From: M3007 sp041392625
Lineage (GTDB): Bacteria > Bacteroidota > Bacteroidia > Chitinophagales > Saprospiraceae
Length of the DNA: 64,000 nucleotides
Assembly: GCA_041392625.1 (NCBI GenBank)
Contig: JAWKLR010000011.1
Span: 62,001-126,000, forward strand
Direction: 5' to 3'
Positions 24,745 through 33,786 of the stretch are shown here, piece after piece. How positions within the stretch are numbered: position 1 is the first letter of the stretch; every line of letters starts with the position of its first letter. The notes beneath the pieces are model-generated. The model had not been told where the DNA came from and did not search any database. It saw only the letters and a list, made by a program, of their open reading frames with translations. The position numbers and the translations under genes are program-made.

Positions 24745-27588
24745 TTACATATATTCCTCAATCGGAGGACAAATACAGATCAAATTCCGGTCGCCATATG
24801 CCTGATCAATCCGGCCAACCGTTGGCCAGAACTTATACCCCTCGCGCAAATATGGCAATGGGAATGCGGCTTGCTCCCGACTGTATGGGTGCTCCCAAAC
24901 ATCACTTGAAACAACATCAACTGTATGGGGTGCATTGTGCAGCAAGTTGTCCTCGGCATCCGCATCTCCGGCAGCAATTGCATCGATTTCTGAACGAATT
25001 GCAATGAGCGCATCACAGAAGCGATCCAACTCTTCCTTACTTTCACTTTCAGTTGGTTCGATCATGATCGTACCTGCAACCGGGAATGATAGCGTCGGTG
25101 CATGGAATCCATAATCCATCAAACGCTTGGCTACGTCTTCCGCGCTAACAGCAGACTTTAATGGACGCAAATCCACAATAAGTTCATGGGCTGAGCGGCC
25201 ATTTTCACCTGAGTACAATACTTGGTATGATTTCTCCAAACGCGCTTTGATGTAATTGGCATTCAGGATGGCATACTTGGTAGCATCGGTCAGTCCCTCA
25301 GCACCCAGCATACGGATATATCCATATGAAATCAACAGGATGCTCGCACTACCCCATGGTGCTGCGTTTACAGCAGGAGTTGCTTTTTCACCACCAGTCT
25401 TCTGGAAAACGTGACCAGGCAGGTACGGTGCCAGTTTATCATTGCAGCAAATTGGTCCCATGCCCGGGCCTCCCCCACCGTGTGGGATGGCAAAGGTTTT
25501 GTGGAGGTTCAGGTGACATACATCCGCTCCAATTACGGCTGGACTGGTCAGTCCAACCTGCGCATTCATATTGGCTCCATCCATGTAAACCAACCCGCCA
25601 TTCTGGTGTACCAGATCGCAAATCTCTTTGATGGATGTTTCAAAAACACCGTGCGTACTTGGGTAGGTAACCATGAGCGCTGACAGCGAAGCTGCATGTT
25701 CTTCAGCCTTTTCCTTCAGGTCAGCAACATCAATATTTCCACGTTCGTCACAAGCAACAACCACAACCTTCATTCCGGCCATCACAGCACTTGCAGGGTT
25801 GGTTCCGTGTGCGGAAGATGGGATCAGTGCCACATCCCGGTGCTTATCGCCCCGATTGAGGTGGTAGGCACGAATAGTCATGAGGCCTGCGTATTCACCC
25901 TGTGCTCCGGAGTTTGGTTGCAGCGAGCAAGCAGTAAATCCGGTTATTTCACACAGGTACGATTCCAGTTCTTCTATGATTTGCTTATACCCTTCGGTCT
26001 GATTAGCCGGAGCGAACGGGTGCATGTTTGCCCATTCAGCCCAGCTCACAGGGATCATCTCGGTAGCGGCATTGAGCTTCATGGTACAGGACCCCAAAGA
26101 AATCATGGAGTGCACCAGGGAAAGGTCTTTATTCTCCAATCGCTTGATGTAGCGCATCATATCGCTTTCCGTCCGGTATGAATTAAATACCGGGTGGGTC
26201 AGATATTCTGATTCACGTTGCAAAGCCTGTGGCAAATAATTTGCCGGAGTTTCTTTGCTGATAGAAGCACCAAAAACTGCTGCGATATCCTGCAAGTCCT
26301 GAAGATGAACAGTTTCATCCAGACTGATGTGAATTCCATCTCCCAAATAAGCAAAATTGATCCCTGCCGCTTCTGCTTTTGGCCGAATAGCCGCTGCATC
26401 TGCTTTTACAACCAGGGTATCAAAAAAATGATCTGAAGCAAGTGTCTGTCCCGCTTTTTTCAAGGCCTCAGCCAATGCACCAGCCATGGCATGCGCGCGG
26501 GATGCGATGCCCTTAATTCCTTCAGGACCGTGATACACCGCGTACATTGCGGCAATATTTGCCAAAAGGGCTTGTGCTGTACAGATATTGGAAGTCGCTT
26601 TTTCACGGCGAATGTGCTGTTCACGTGTTTGGAGTGCCATACGCAATGCACGGTTTCCGTGTTTGTCTACAGAAACCCCAATGATCCGCCCGGGAATTAC
26701 GCGTTTAAAGGATTCTGTACAAGAGAAAAATCCTGCGTGTGGACCGCCAAAGCCTATAGGAACACCAAAACGCTGGCTGTTTCCTACAGCACAATCTGCG
26801 CCCCATTCTCCCGGAGGGGTCAACAATGCCAGGGCCAACAAATCTGTAGCTACGCACACAAATACATCGTTGGCTTTTGCTTTTTCTGTAAATGCCCGGT
26901 AATCTTCCACTGCACCATCCATGTTCGGATATTGGAGCAGTACCCCAAAGGTTTTATCATTGAATTCGTATTCAGCAAAATTGCCGACTACCAACTCAAT
27001 TCCCTGAGGGAGTGCACGGGTGCGGAGTACATCAATTGTTTGAGGAAACACCTTATCTGAGACAAAAAATTCGTTGGCTACATCATCGCCTTTTGCCCGT
27101 TTATTTTTTTCAGCATAAAACATATGCATAGCCTCTGCAGCGGCGGTGCCTTCGTCCAGAAGTGAAGCATTGGCAATGGGCAGTCCGGTAAGGTCACTGA
27201 CCATAGTCTGGTAGTTCAGCAGGCTCTCAAGACGCCCCTGGGCAATCTCAGCCTGATAGGGTGTATACTGGGTGTACCAACCCGGGTTTTCAAAAACATT
27301 TCGCAAAATAACGCTTGGCGTAATGGTGCCATAATAGCCCAAACCAATATAGTTGCGGAACAATTTGTTCTTTTCCGCGATTTGCTTCAATTGGCTCAGA
27401 TATTCATATTCGGAAAGTGCGGGAGGCAGGTTGAGCGGAGCGCTCAGACGGATGGGATCCGGAACCGTCTGATGGATCAACTCATCCAGACTTGAACAGT
27501 TTAATTCCTCCAACATGGCTTTGGTTTCAGCCGCGTCCGGGCCGATATGCCGGTCTGCAAACCGGTCGGGATGTGCAAAGTGCAACAT
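24745..27588 (-). CDS. gcvP: Glycine dehydrogenase (decarboxylating), P protein
   Basis: A 947-residue single-chain P protein of the glycine cleavage system. N- and C-terminal halves both resemble the aminotransferase fold. It has the PLP Lys motif LHKTFAIPHGGGGPGMGP in the C-half (about residue 690), the text MLHFAHPDRFADRHIGPD at the start and ANASLLDEGTAAAEAM. It decarboxylates glycine and passes the aminomethyl group to GcvH. Length fits the fused form (E. coli 957). gcvT and gcvH are not in the window. Confidence 0.97.
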   Translation of the reverse strand: MLHFAHPDRFADRHIGPDAAETKAMLEELNCSSLDELIHQTVPDPIRLSAPLNLPPALSEYEYLSQLKQIAEKNKLFRNYIGLGYYGTITPSVILRNVFENPGWYTQYTPYQAEIAQGRLESLLNYQTMVSDLTGLPIANASLLDEGTAAAEAMHMFYAEKNKRAKGDDVANEFFVSDKVFPQTIDVLRTRALPQGIELVVGNFAEYEFNDKTFGVLLQYPNMDGAVEDYRAFTEKAKANDVFVCVATDLLALALLTPPGEWGADCAVGNSQRFGVPIGFGGPHAGFFSCTESFKRVIPGRIIGVSVDKHGNRALRMALQTREQHIRREKATSNICTAQALLANIAAMYAVYHGPEGIKGIASRAHAMAGALAEALKKAGQTLASDHFFDTLVVKADAAAIRPKAEAAGINFAYLGDGIHISLDETVHLQDLQDIAAVFGASISKETPANYLPQALQRESEYLTHPVFNSYRTESDMMRYIKRLENKDLSLVHSMISLGSCTMKLNAATEMIPVSWAEWANMHPFAPANQTEGYKQIIEELESYLCEITGFTACSLQPNSGAQGEYAGLMTIRAYHLNRGDKHRDVALIPSSAHGTNPASAVMAGMKVVVVACDERGNIDVADLKEKAEEHAASLSALMVTYPSTHGVFETSIKEICDLVHQNGGLVYMDGANMNAQVGLTSPAVIGADVCHLNLHKTFAIPHGGGGPGMGPICCNDKLAPYLPGHVFQKTGGEKATPAVNAAPWGSASILLISYGYIRMLGAEGLTDATKYAILNANYIKARLEKSYQVLYSGENGRSAHELIVDLRPLKSAVSAEDVAKRLMDYGFHAPTLSFPVAGTIMIEPTESESKEELDRFCDALIAIRSEIDAIAAGDADAEDNLLHNAPHTVDVVSSDVWEHPYSREQAAFPLPYLREGYKFWPTVGRIDQAYGDRNLICICPPIEEYM

Positions 27589-27817
27589 AACAAAAAGTGT
27601 GGTTAGGTTTAAACAGAATTGGCCTACTCAGGACTCCTCCAGCAAACAAAGTTTTTCTGCAAAAGTTCCTCTTGAGAATCCATTTCGGATGGCCACCGCG
27701 AATGTACGAAATTCACACAAATACATTGAACTGTATTTAAAATCCATTCCCAGAACTATCCGGCTGTTCTCAATAGTCGCTGTATTTTTTCCTCAACATT
27801 TCCGACCTTCGCGTTAG

Positions 27818-28693
27818 ATGAAGTCTTATCCAGCCAAACTCATTTTGTTCGGAGAGTACGCCTTATTAAAAGGAGCGCCTGCCTTATCGATACCCCTCCC
27901 GGTGTATTCGGGATCCTGGCATACGGTCGGGCAAGATCCATGTACCATGCCTTTACCAGAAGGTATCTACAACTTTGAGGGGCTTCTGCGTGCCGGAGTT
28001 AATTGTCAGGCTTTTCAGGATGCACGGCTGTGTTTTGAGTCCAACATCCCTATGGGTTACGGATTGGGGTCCTCCGGTGCATTGTGTGCTGCTATTTACG
28101 ACCGCTTTGCAGAGCACAAAACCAATGACCCCAGACAGTTGCAACAGTTACTTGCAGGCATGGAGGCGTTTTTTCATGGAAAAAGTTCAGGCATTGACCC
28201 ACTTACCAGTTACCTGAACCAAGCCATTCTCATACAAAGTTTCGAAGAAGTGGTGCCCGTTGCATGGAATCCAGGGGATGATTTGCCCTGCTTGTTTTTA
28301 TTAGATACCCAAGTTCCCAGAAAAACCGGCCCCTTGGTTGAATGGTTTTTAAAACAAACAGAAACTCCTCAGTATCAGGAACGGCTGGAAACTGTGTTAC
28401 TGCCCGCTAACCTTCAGGCTATTCACTCGTGGCTTGGAAGCCAGCCTGAAATACTCTGGGAATCCTTGCTTCGAATTTCTGCTTTCCAGGCTGAATACAT
28501 GCAGCCCATGATACCGGAGGCTTTCCGATCCCTTTGGCAGACAAGCCTAAATCGTCAGGATGTTGCACTAAAAATTTGCGGTGCCGGAGGCGGTGGGTTT
28601 ATATTGGGTTTTGCAAAAGATGTACAAACCGCAATCGATTTTGCAGGTGCCTATCCCCTGACCTTCCCATTTAATTCAACCCAAACGGCATAA
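27818..28693 (+). CDS. GHMP kinase, probable mevalonate kinase
   Basis: A 291-residue GHMP kinase: AKLILFGEYALLKGAPALSIP at the N-terminus, the P-loop GYGLGSSGALCAA at residues 80-92, the catalytic region GKSSGIDPLTSYLN (D127) and KICGAGGGGFILGF near residue 250. Mevalonate kinases share this layout and many Bacteroidota use the mevalonate route. Without MvaD/PMK neighbours the assignment could also be another GHMP kinase. Eight bases separate its stop from the ABC permease start. Confidence 0.8.
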   Translation: MKSYPAKLILFGEYALLKGAPALSIPLPVYSGSWHTVGQDPCTMPLPEGIYNFEGLLRAGVNCQAFQDARLCFESNIPMGYGLGSSGALCAAIYDRFAEHKTNDPRQLQQLLAGMEAFFHGKSSGIDPLTSYLNQAILIQSFEEVVPVAWNPGDDLPCLFLLDTQVPRKTGPLVEWFLKQTETPQYQERLETVLLPANLQAIHSWLGSQPEILWESLLRISAFQAEYMQPMIPEAFRSLWQTSLNRQDVALKICGAGGGGFILGFAKDVQTAIDFAGAYPLTFPFNSTQTA

Positions 28694-28700
28694 GCAGCAC

Positions 28701-29909
28701 ATGAGGAGAGCCGAATTAATAAAAAATAAAGCCTGGTGGTGGATACTTTTTCTACTGGTACTTGCTCTTGGCCGGGATATCCTTGCCAATGGAAGGCCGT
28801 TATACTGCAAAATACAAGGAGAGACCTATTATCCGGGCTTGCGGTCTATATGGGCGGATGAAGCACGTCCTTACAAGGTAGCGGTGCTTGATTCACTCAT
28901 TCAAAACCCTGTCCGGTGGAAAACCTATCCGTATGAATCCGCAGTTTTCGCTCCGATCCCCTGGAGCCCGGGTGAATGGCTGGCCCGCCCCGCAGCTAAC
29001 CTGCTCCCTCCCGGAGGTCAGCATCCTGAATTGCCCGCACGCTTTGTGCATTACCTGGGTACCGATCACCAGGGAAGGGACGTTTGTGCCGGACTGATAT
29101 CTGGAGCACGCATTGCCCTGCTGACCGGACTGCTTGCCATGGTAATGTCGATGAGTATCGGACTGCTTCTGGGGAGTGCTGCAGGCTATTTTGGCGATGA
29201 TCGTTTATATGCCAGCAGAGGATCCATATTTACGACCATATTTGGGGTGCTTGCATTGCCTTTGGTTCTCATCCCCATACAAACACATCGGGCCGTTTTC
29301 CCAGATGGATTTGCCTGGCTATTTTTCCCTGCATTCATTCTATGCTTAATCTTGCTGGCCCGGCTGACAAATCAGATTCCAGTTTTGAAAAAGAAGGTGC
29401 TGGTGCCTGCCGACCTGATCACCATGCGCCTGGCTGAGCTCTTTTCTTCGATACCAACCCTTATACTAATTATCGCTGTTGCAGCCATGCTTAAACGACA
29501 ATCCACCTGGGTTTTGATCGGCATGATTGGGCTTCTGGGCTGGGCTGGCGTTGCCCGGTTTATCCGAGCAGAACTCTTGCGCGTGCGGTCACTCGATTAC
29601 ATTGCGGCTGCACGGGTGTTGGGCCTTTCAGATTTTCGCATTTTGGTGAGGCATGCGCTTCCGAATGCCTTAAAACCGATTTGGGTTTTGTTTGCGCTGG
29701 GGGTTGGTTCTGCCATATTGCTGGAAGCGGCCCTATCCTTCCTCGGATTTGGCGGTGCGGAATTTCAGGGAATTTCCTGGGGCAGCCTGCTTCAAAGCAT
29801 CGTGCGGAACCGGGAAGCCTGGTGGCTGGCGATCCCACCCGGACTGGCAATCGGGATTACTGTACTTAGTCTGAACTACCTGGGGGAACGAATGGGCAAG
29901 CACTCGTGA
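28701..29909 (+). CDS. Oligopeptide/DppC-type ABC transporter permease
   Basis: A 402-residue inner-membrane protein. One N-terminal TM helix is followed by a long soluble segment (residues about 35-130) with YLGTDHQGRDV, then five to six helices. The EAA loop reads ARVLGLSDFRILVRHALPNALKPI and is typical of DppC/OppC permeases. The extended soluble segment is longer than in DppC. It lies in the same direction as the GHMP kinase and is probably co-transcribed. No ATPase, binding protein or second permease is next to it. Confidence 0.85.
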   Translation: MRRAELIKNKAWWWILFLLVLALGRDILANGRPLYCKIQGETYYPGLRSIWADEARPYKVAVLDSLIQNPVRWKTYPYESAVFAPIPWSPGEWLARPAANLLPPGGQHPELPARFVHYLGTDHQGRDVCAGLISGARIALLTGLLAMVMSMSIGLLLGSAAGYFGDDRLYASRGSIFTTIFGVLALPLVLIPIQTHRAVFPDGFAWLFFPAFILCLILLARLTNQIPVLKKKVLVPADLITMRLAELFSSIPTLILIIAVAAMLKRQSTWVLIGMIGLLGWAGVARFIRAELLRVRSLDYIAAARVLGLSDFRILVRHALPNALKPIWVLFALGVGSAILLEAALSFLGFGGAEFQGISWGSLLQSIVRNREAWWLAIPPGLAIGITVLSLNYLGERMGKHS

Positions 29910-30060
29910 ACACAAAGGGCATCCTTCTGTTTACATGATTGGAGGTCTTCGGCAATCTGCCGAAACTGTTAGCCTGAAAATTCGAAATCAAACTCTGATT
30001 TGTTGTAACCGATTTGTTGTCCAGAACTCGATTTCCGGGCATCCCTAAAAAAATGCTTGC

Positions 30061-30068
30061 TACCTTTG
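30061..30068 (+). promoter_or_regulatory. -7 box of the GT39 gene
   Basis: TACCTTTG fits TAnnTTTG and sits 19 bases before the ATG at 30087. It overlaps the in-frame TTG at 30057, so the start at 30087 is more likely. Confidence 0.5.
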
Positions 30069-30086
30069 CAATCTATTGACGACCGT

Positions 30087-31790
30087 ATGTTGAAAAACCT
30101 AGACAAAGAATACATACTGATTGCCATTTTAGGGGCACTCTTCTTCATCCCGTTTCTGGGAGGAGTGCATCTGTTTGATTGGGACGAAATCAACTTTGCT
30201 GAATGCGCCCGCGAAATGATTACCACGGGCGATTACATGCGTCCCCAAATTGATTATGAACCATTCTGGGAAAAACCACCGCTCTTTTTGTGGATGCAGG
30301 CTGCATCGATGCACTTATTCGGCATCAATGAATTTGCAGCACGATTCCCGAATGCACTTTGTGGAATCCTCACCTTGCTTATAGCCTACCATCTGGGTCG
30401 GACTTTATATGATCGGTTTTTTGGTTGGGTCTGGGCACTTGCCTGGCTGGGCAGCATCCTCCCCCACTTGTATTTTCGGAGCGGAATAATCGATCCCTGG
30501 TTTAACCTGCTGATATTTTTAGGGCTTTACGGATTTATCAAATTCCGTTGGCATTTCTTTACCTTAAAAAACCGGCCAGGCCTGTTGGCCTATTATAAAC
30601 CCCTTCTTTTGGGAGGGGCTGCGCTCGGACTTGCCATTCTTACCAAAGGCCCTACGGCTTACCTGATTACGTTTCTGGTTTTGTTCGTGTACTTTGCCCG
30701 GTATCGGTTCCGCAATAAAGGCTATGTCAAACACGTGGTTATTTTCTCTGTGTTTGCTGCCTTGGTTGCCTTGACTTGGTTTGGAATTGAGGTGACCATG
30801 AACGGCACCTGGTTTGTAACCGAGTTTGTAAAATATCAGATCCGACTTTTACAAACCGCAGATGCGGGCCATGGCGGATTCTTTGGCTATCATTTTGTGG
30901 TATTGTTGCTTGGCTGTTTCCCAATTTCGGCTTTTGCTGTTGCCAATTTATGGGGCGACCGCCAATCGCAGGAGGAGGTCCTGGAGTCCGACACACTCGC
31001 GGCCTGCAAACGCTCTGATTTTACCACCCTGATGCAGATTCTGTTCTGGGTTGTGTTGATCTTGTTTACGCTGGTAAAAACAAAAATCGTACACTACTCC
31101 TCTTTGGCCTATTTCCCGCTCACCTATCTTGGTGCTCTGACGATCTGGCGGGCAGCCCGTTGGAACAATATACCTGCCATTCCAGGGTATTTGCTCCCAA
31201 TTCTTGGAGTGTTGATTGGTAGTATTATTGCAGTCGTACCCTATGTGGGCATGCACCCTGAGTGGTTGAAGCCCCTGTTCAGTAAAGATGCATTTGCATT
31301 GGGCAATCTTGAAGCCCGACCTGATTGGCATATCTGGCAAGGATTTCCGGGTGTTGTTTTGATACTGGGCTCTTTGGCTGGCTGGTGGTATTGGAAGCAG
31401 AAAAATCAATGGCACAGCGCTCGTTTGGCCTTGCTTTCCGGGGCCATTTGCGTTGCATTTACGCTTATTTTATACATCAAAAAAATAGAGGCCTATTCTC
31501 AGGCAGCAGCCATTGAGTTTTATGAAAAAAAATCCAATGAAGACTGCTATGTTCGTCCCGCAGGGTTCAAAAGTTTTGGTCACCTCTTTTATACAGAGAA
31601 GCCTCCTTTAACTGAAAACTATACCCTGGATGACTACCCAAATCTGACCACCGGAACTCCAAGTAAAAAGGCATATTTTGTTACGAAAGTTACCAACCAA
31701 CAAAATCTTCCCGAACTTCCGGACGTACACGAACTGTACCGCAAAAACGGATTTGTTTTTTACGAACGGGAATGGAAAAAACCGGAGTAA
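30087..31790 (+). CDS. GT39-type membrane glycosyltransferase (ArnT/PMT-like)
   Basis: A 567-residue polytopic membrane protein with the GT39 acidic first-loop motif FDWDEINFAECAREM and the conserved YEPFWEKPPLFLWMQA. About eleven hydrophobic segments precede a C-terminal soluble tail of about 100 residues. ArnT-like enzymes move a sugar from a lipid carrier onto lipid A or protein; the substrate here is not known. I chose ATG at 30087 because a -7 box covers the TTG farther upstream. Confidence 0.88.
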   Translation: MLKNLDKEYILIAILGALFFIPFLGGVHLFDWDEINFAECAREMITTGDYMRPQIDYEPFWEKPPLFLWMQAASMHLFGINEFAARFPNALCGILTLLIAYHLGRTLYDRFFGWVWALAWLGSILPHLYFRSGIIDPWFNLLIFLGLYGFIKFRWHFFTLKNRPGLLAYYKPLLLGGAALGLAILTKGPTAYLITFLVLFVYFARYRFRNKGYVKHVVIFSVFAALVALTWFGIEVTMNGTWFVTEFVKYQIRLLQTADAGHGGFFGYHFVVLLLGCFPISAFAVANLWGDRQSQEEVLESDTLAACKRSDFTTLMQILFWVVLILFTLVKTKIVHYSSLAYFPLTYLGALTIWRAARWNNIPAIPGYLLPILGVLIGSIIAVVPYVGMHPEWLKPLFSKDAFALGNLEARPDWHIWQGFPGVVLILGSLAGWWYWKQKNQWHSARLALLSGAICVAFTLILYIKKIEAYSQAAAIEFYEKKSNEDCYVRPAGFKSFGHLFYTEKPPLTENYTLDDYPNLTTGTPSKKAYFVTKVTNQQNLPELPDVHELYRKNGFVFYEREWKKPE

Positions 31791-31849
31791 AGCATCTCTG
31801 GGTATTTAGTTTTTCACTACATTTAATTGCTCAACGAAAAATCCATCCA

Positions 31850-31865
31850 ATAATGTGGACATTAT
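31850..31865. promoter_or_regulatory. Inverted repeat upstream of the barrel gene
   Basis: ATAATGT and ACATTAT flank a GG centre, about 93 bases before the start of the barrel gene. It could be an operator; the sequence gives no regulator. Confidence 0.3.
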
Positions 31866-31957
31866 ACGGGATGAATTCGTTTAGTTGCATACACTGCCGT
31901 TGTTACTATACAACTGCATTACCTCAATTAATTCAATAACACCAAAAATTTTTCACC

Positions 31958-32482
31958 ATGAAAAAAATCCTTTTCCCCATCTTTCTGTGTCTGGCTGTTG
32001 CCGTGCAGGCACAAGTCCAGCAAGGAGCAGCCTTTATTGGCGGCACCGCTTCACTGAGCACAGTTAGTCGCAACAAATCCACCCAATCCTCACTTTACCT
32101 TCAACCCTCAATAGGTGCTTTTGTGGCAGATCAATTGGCTATAGGGGGGACCGTCACATTGGGTTTCGGATTTGGTGATTCAGGGGATTACGCCACCTTT
32201 GGATTGAGCCCACTAGTCCGCTATTACTTTAATAGCCAATCCAATATCTTGTTTTTCGGACAGGCTGAATTCGACTACAGTTATATGAAATACAAAGTAA
32301 ATGACTCCAGCACTTCTGGCGTTGGTGCCGGCCTTGGAGTCGGAGTCGACTTTTTCCTCAATCCACATGTTGCATTGGAAGGAATTTTAGGTTATTCGAC
32401 GTTTAAACCCAAAAACGATACGTATTCCAACCAGCGCCTGGGAATAAGTTTTGGGGTGAATGCCTTTATCGATCACTTATAG
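31958..32482 (+). CDS. Small outer-membrane beta-barrel protein
   Basis: A 174-residue protein with a signal peptide (MKKILFPIFLCLAVAVQA) and an eight-strand-like barrel. The strands are aromatic and glycine rich (LGFGFGDSGDYATFGLSPLVRYYFN, GVGAGLGVGVDFFLNP) and end near LGISFGVNAF. It resembles the Bacteroidota 'outer membrane beta-barrel' porin-like group. It has its own terminator and a candidate operator upstream. Function unknown. Confidence 0.8.
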   Translation: MKKILFPIFLCLAVAVQAQVQQGAAFIGGTASLSTVSRNKSTQSSLYLQPSIGAFVADQLAIGGTVTLGFGFGDSGDYATFGLSPLVRYYFNSQSNILFFGQAEFDYSYMKYKVNDSSTSGVGAGLGVGVDFFLNPHVALEGILGYSTFKPKNDTYSNQRLGISFGVNAFIDHL

Positions 32483-32501
32483 TCTGATTTTTAAATAAAA
32501 A

Positions 32502-32535
32502 AAACGCGCTTTGGGGTTCCAGAGCGCGTTTTTTT
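32502..32535. terminator. Bidirectional terminator
   Basis: AACGCGCTTTGG pairs with CCAGAGCGCGTT, with A-run before and T-run after. It lies between the barrel gene and the convergent queA. Confidence 0.9.
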
Positions 32536-32557
32536 TATGTCTTTCGTAGGATTCAAA

Positions 32558-33772
32558 TTATTGCCTCAACAAGAAAGAGGAATCACCATAACTGAGAAAA
32601 CGATAATCGTTATGCATGGCCTCCTCATAAATTTCTTTCCAGGTATTCCCCCCGGTGAATGCTGCTATCAACAAAAGCAAAGTACTTCCCGGCTGATGAA
32701 AATTGGTGATCAGCCCATCAACAACCCGAAAGGTGTATCCCGGGAAAATATAAATCTCAGTACTCCCCTGAATGCGATCAAGTCCGCTTTGTTCCATACG
32801 TTTTAGCACCGCGCCTACAGCTTCCGACCGGGACGGCGTGACGCGCGCTCCATATTGATAGGGTGCGAGTTTTTCAACAACAAATTCAGCATTGGGATCC
32901 TCCAACAAGTGTACCCCATACCAATATACGCTTTCAAGAGTACGCATGGAGGTTGTACCGACACATACAACTCGCTGATCTCCCAGGATGGCTTCCAAAT
33001 TTGCTTTGGTCAGGATTATTTGTTCGGAATGCATGTCGTGATCAACAGCATTTTCTGCTTTCACCGGCCGGAATGTGCCTGCAGAGACATGTAAGGTCAG
33101 TTCTTCGCGCCGACAGCCCATGGCATCAAGCTGGCTTAGCACTTCCGGAGTAAAATGCAATCCGGCTGTAGGTGCAGCCACTGCTCCTTCCTTTTTGCTG
33201 TACACCGTTTGGTAAGTATCCTTATCCCGTTCTTCAGCCTGTCGATTGAGGTAGGGAGGGATCGGCGAGTTGCCAGCGGCCTCTATGAGTTGTACAAAAG
33301 GCAAATCAGCCTGGTCCCAATCGAAGCGAACTTCCTGCCGCTCCCGGTCAATCAACTCAATTCGCAATTCGACCTGCTGGCCGTTAAGATTGAGCTCCCG
33401 ATGAAGAATCTGTCCATCCTTCCAACGCTTGAGATTGCCAATGGTACAATGCCAGCGCAAGCCGGGACCTGCATACATGGCTTGTTCTACCAGGGCTGGC
33501 TCAGAGGGACTCAGCAGAAAGACCTCGATAAGCCCACCGGTTTCCTTTCGGAAATACAACCGGGCGGGGATAACCCGTGTATTGTTGAAAAACAGAATTT
33601 CATTGCCTTCAAGTAAATCAGGCAATTCAAAAAAGCGCCTGTGCGCTACCGCTCCATTTTGCCAAACAAGCAATTTGGATTGGTCGCGCACAGGCAAGGG
33701 ATATTTAGCAATCCGCTCATCCGGGAGCGGATATTGAAAATCAGCAATAGCCAGTTTAGGCAATTCCATCAT
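32558..33772 (-). CDS. queA: S-adenosylmethionine:tRNA ribosyltransferase-isomerase
   Basis: A 404-residue QueA that adds the epoxycyclopentane ring of epoxyqueuosine on the tRNA wobble base. Typical parts are QYPLPDERIAKYPLPVRDQSKLLV, FNNTRVIPARLY, GAVAAPTAGLHFT and VVDGLITNFHQPGSTLLLL. It is longer than E. coli QueA (about 356). It follows pruA by 14 bases in the same direction, so they are probably co-transcribed. The start may be 33772 or the second Met at 33769. Confidence 0.95.
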   Translation of the reverse strand: MMELPKLAIADFQYPLPDERIAKYPLPVRDQSKLLVWQNGAVAHRRFFELPDLLEGNEILFFNNTRVIPARLYFRKETGGLIEVFLLSPSEPALVEQAMYAGPGLRWHCTIGNLKRWKDGQILHRELNLNGQQVELRIELIDRERQEVRFDWDQADLPFVQLIEAAGNSPIPPYLNRQAEERDKDTYQTVYSKKEGAVAAPTAGLHFTPEVLSQLDAMGCRREELTLHVSAGTFRPVKAENAVDHDMHSEQIILTKANLEAILGDQRVVCVGTTSMRTLESVYWYGVHLLEDPNAEFVVEKLAPYQYGARVTPSRSEAVGAVLKRMEQSGLDRIQGSTEIYIFPGYTFRVVDGLITNFHQPGSTLLLLIAAFTGGNTWKEIYEEAMHNDYRFLSYGDSSFLLRQ

Positions 33773-33786
33773 GGTACCCGATCAGA

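Noticed and set aside
27589..27817. Possible glycine riboswitch upstream of gcvP
   Set aside because: I saw no paired aptamer-like structure with conserved core sequence, and the gap is shared with the divergent kinase gene.
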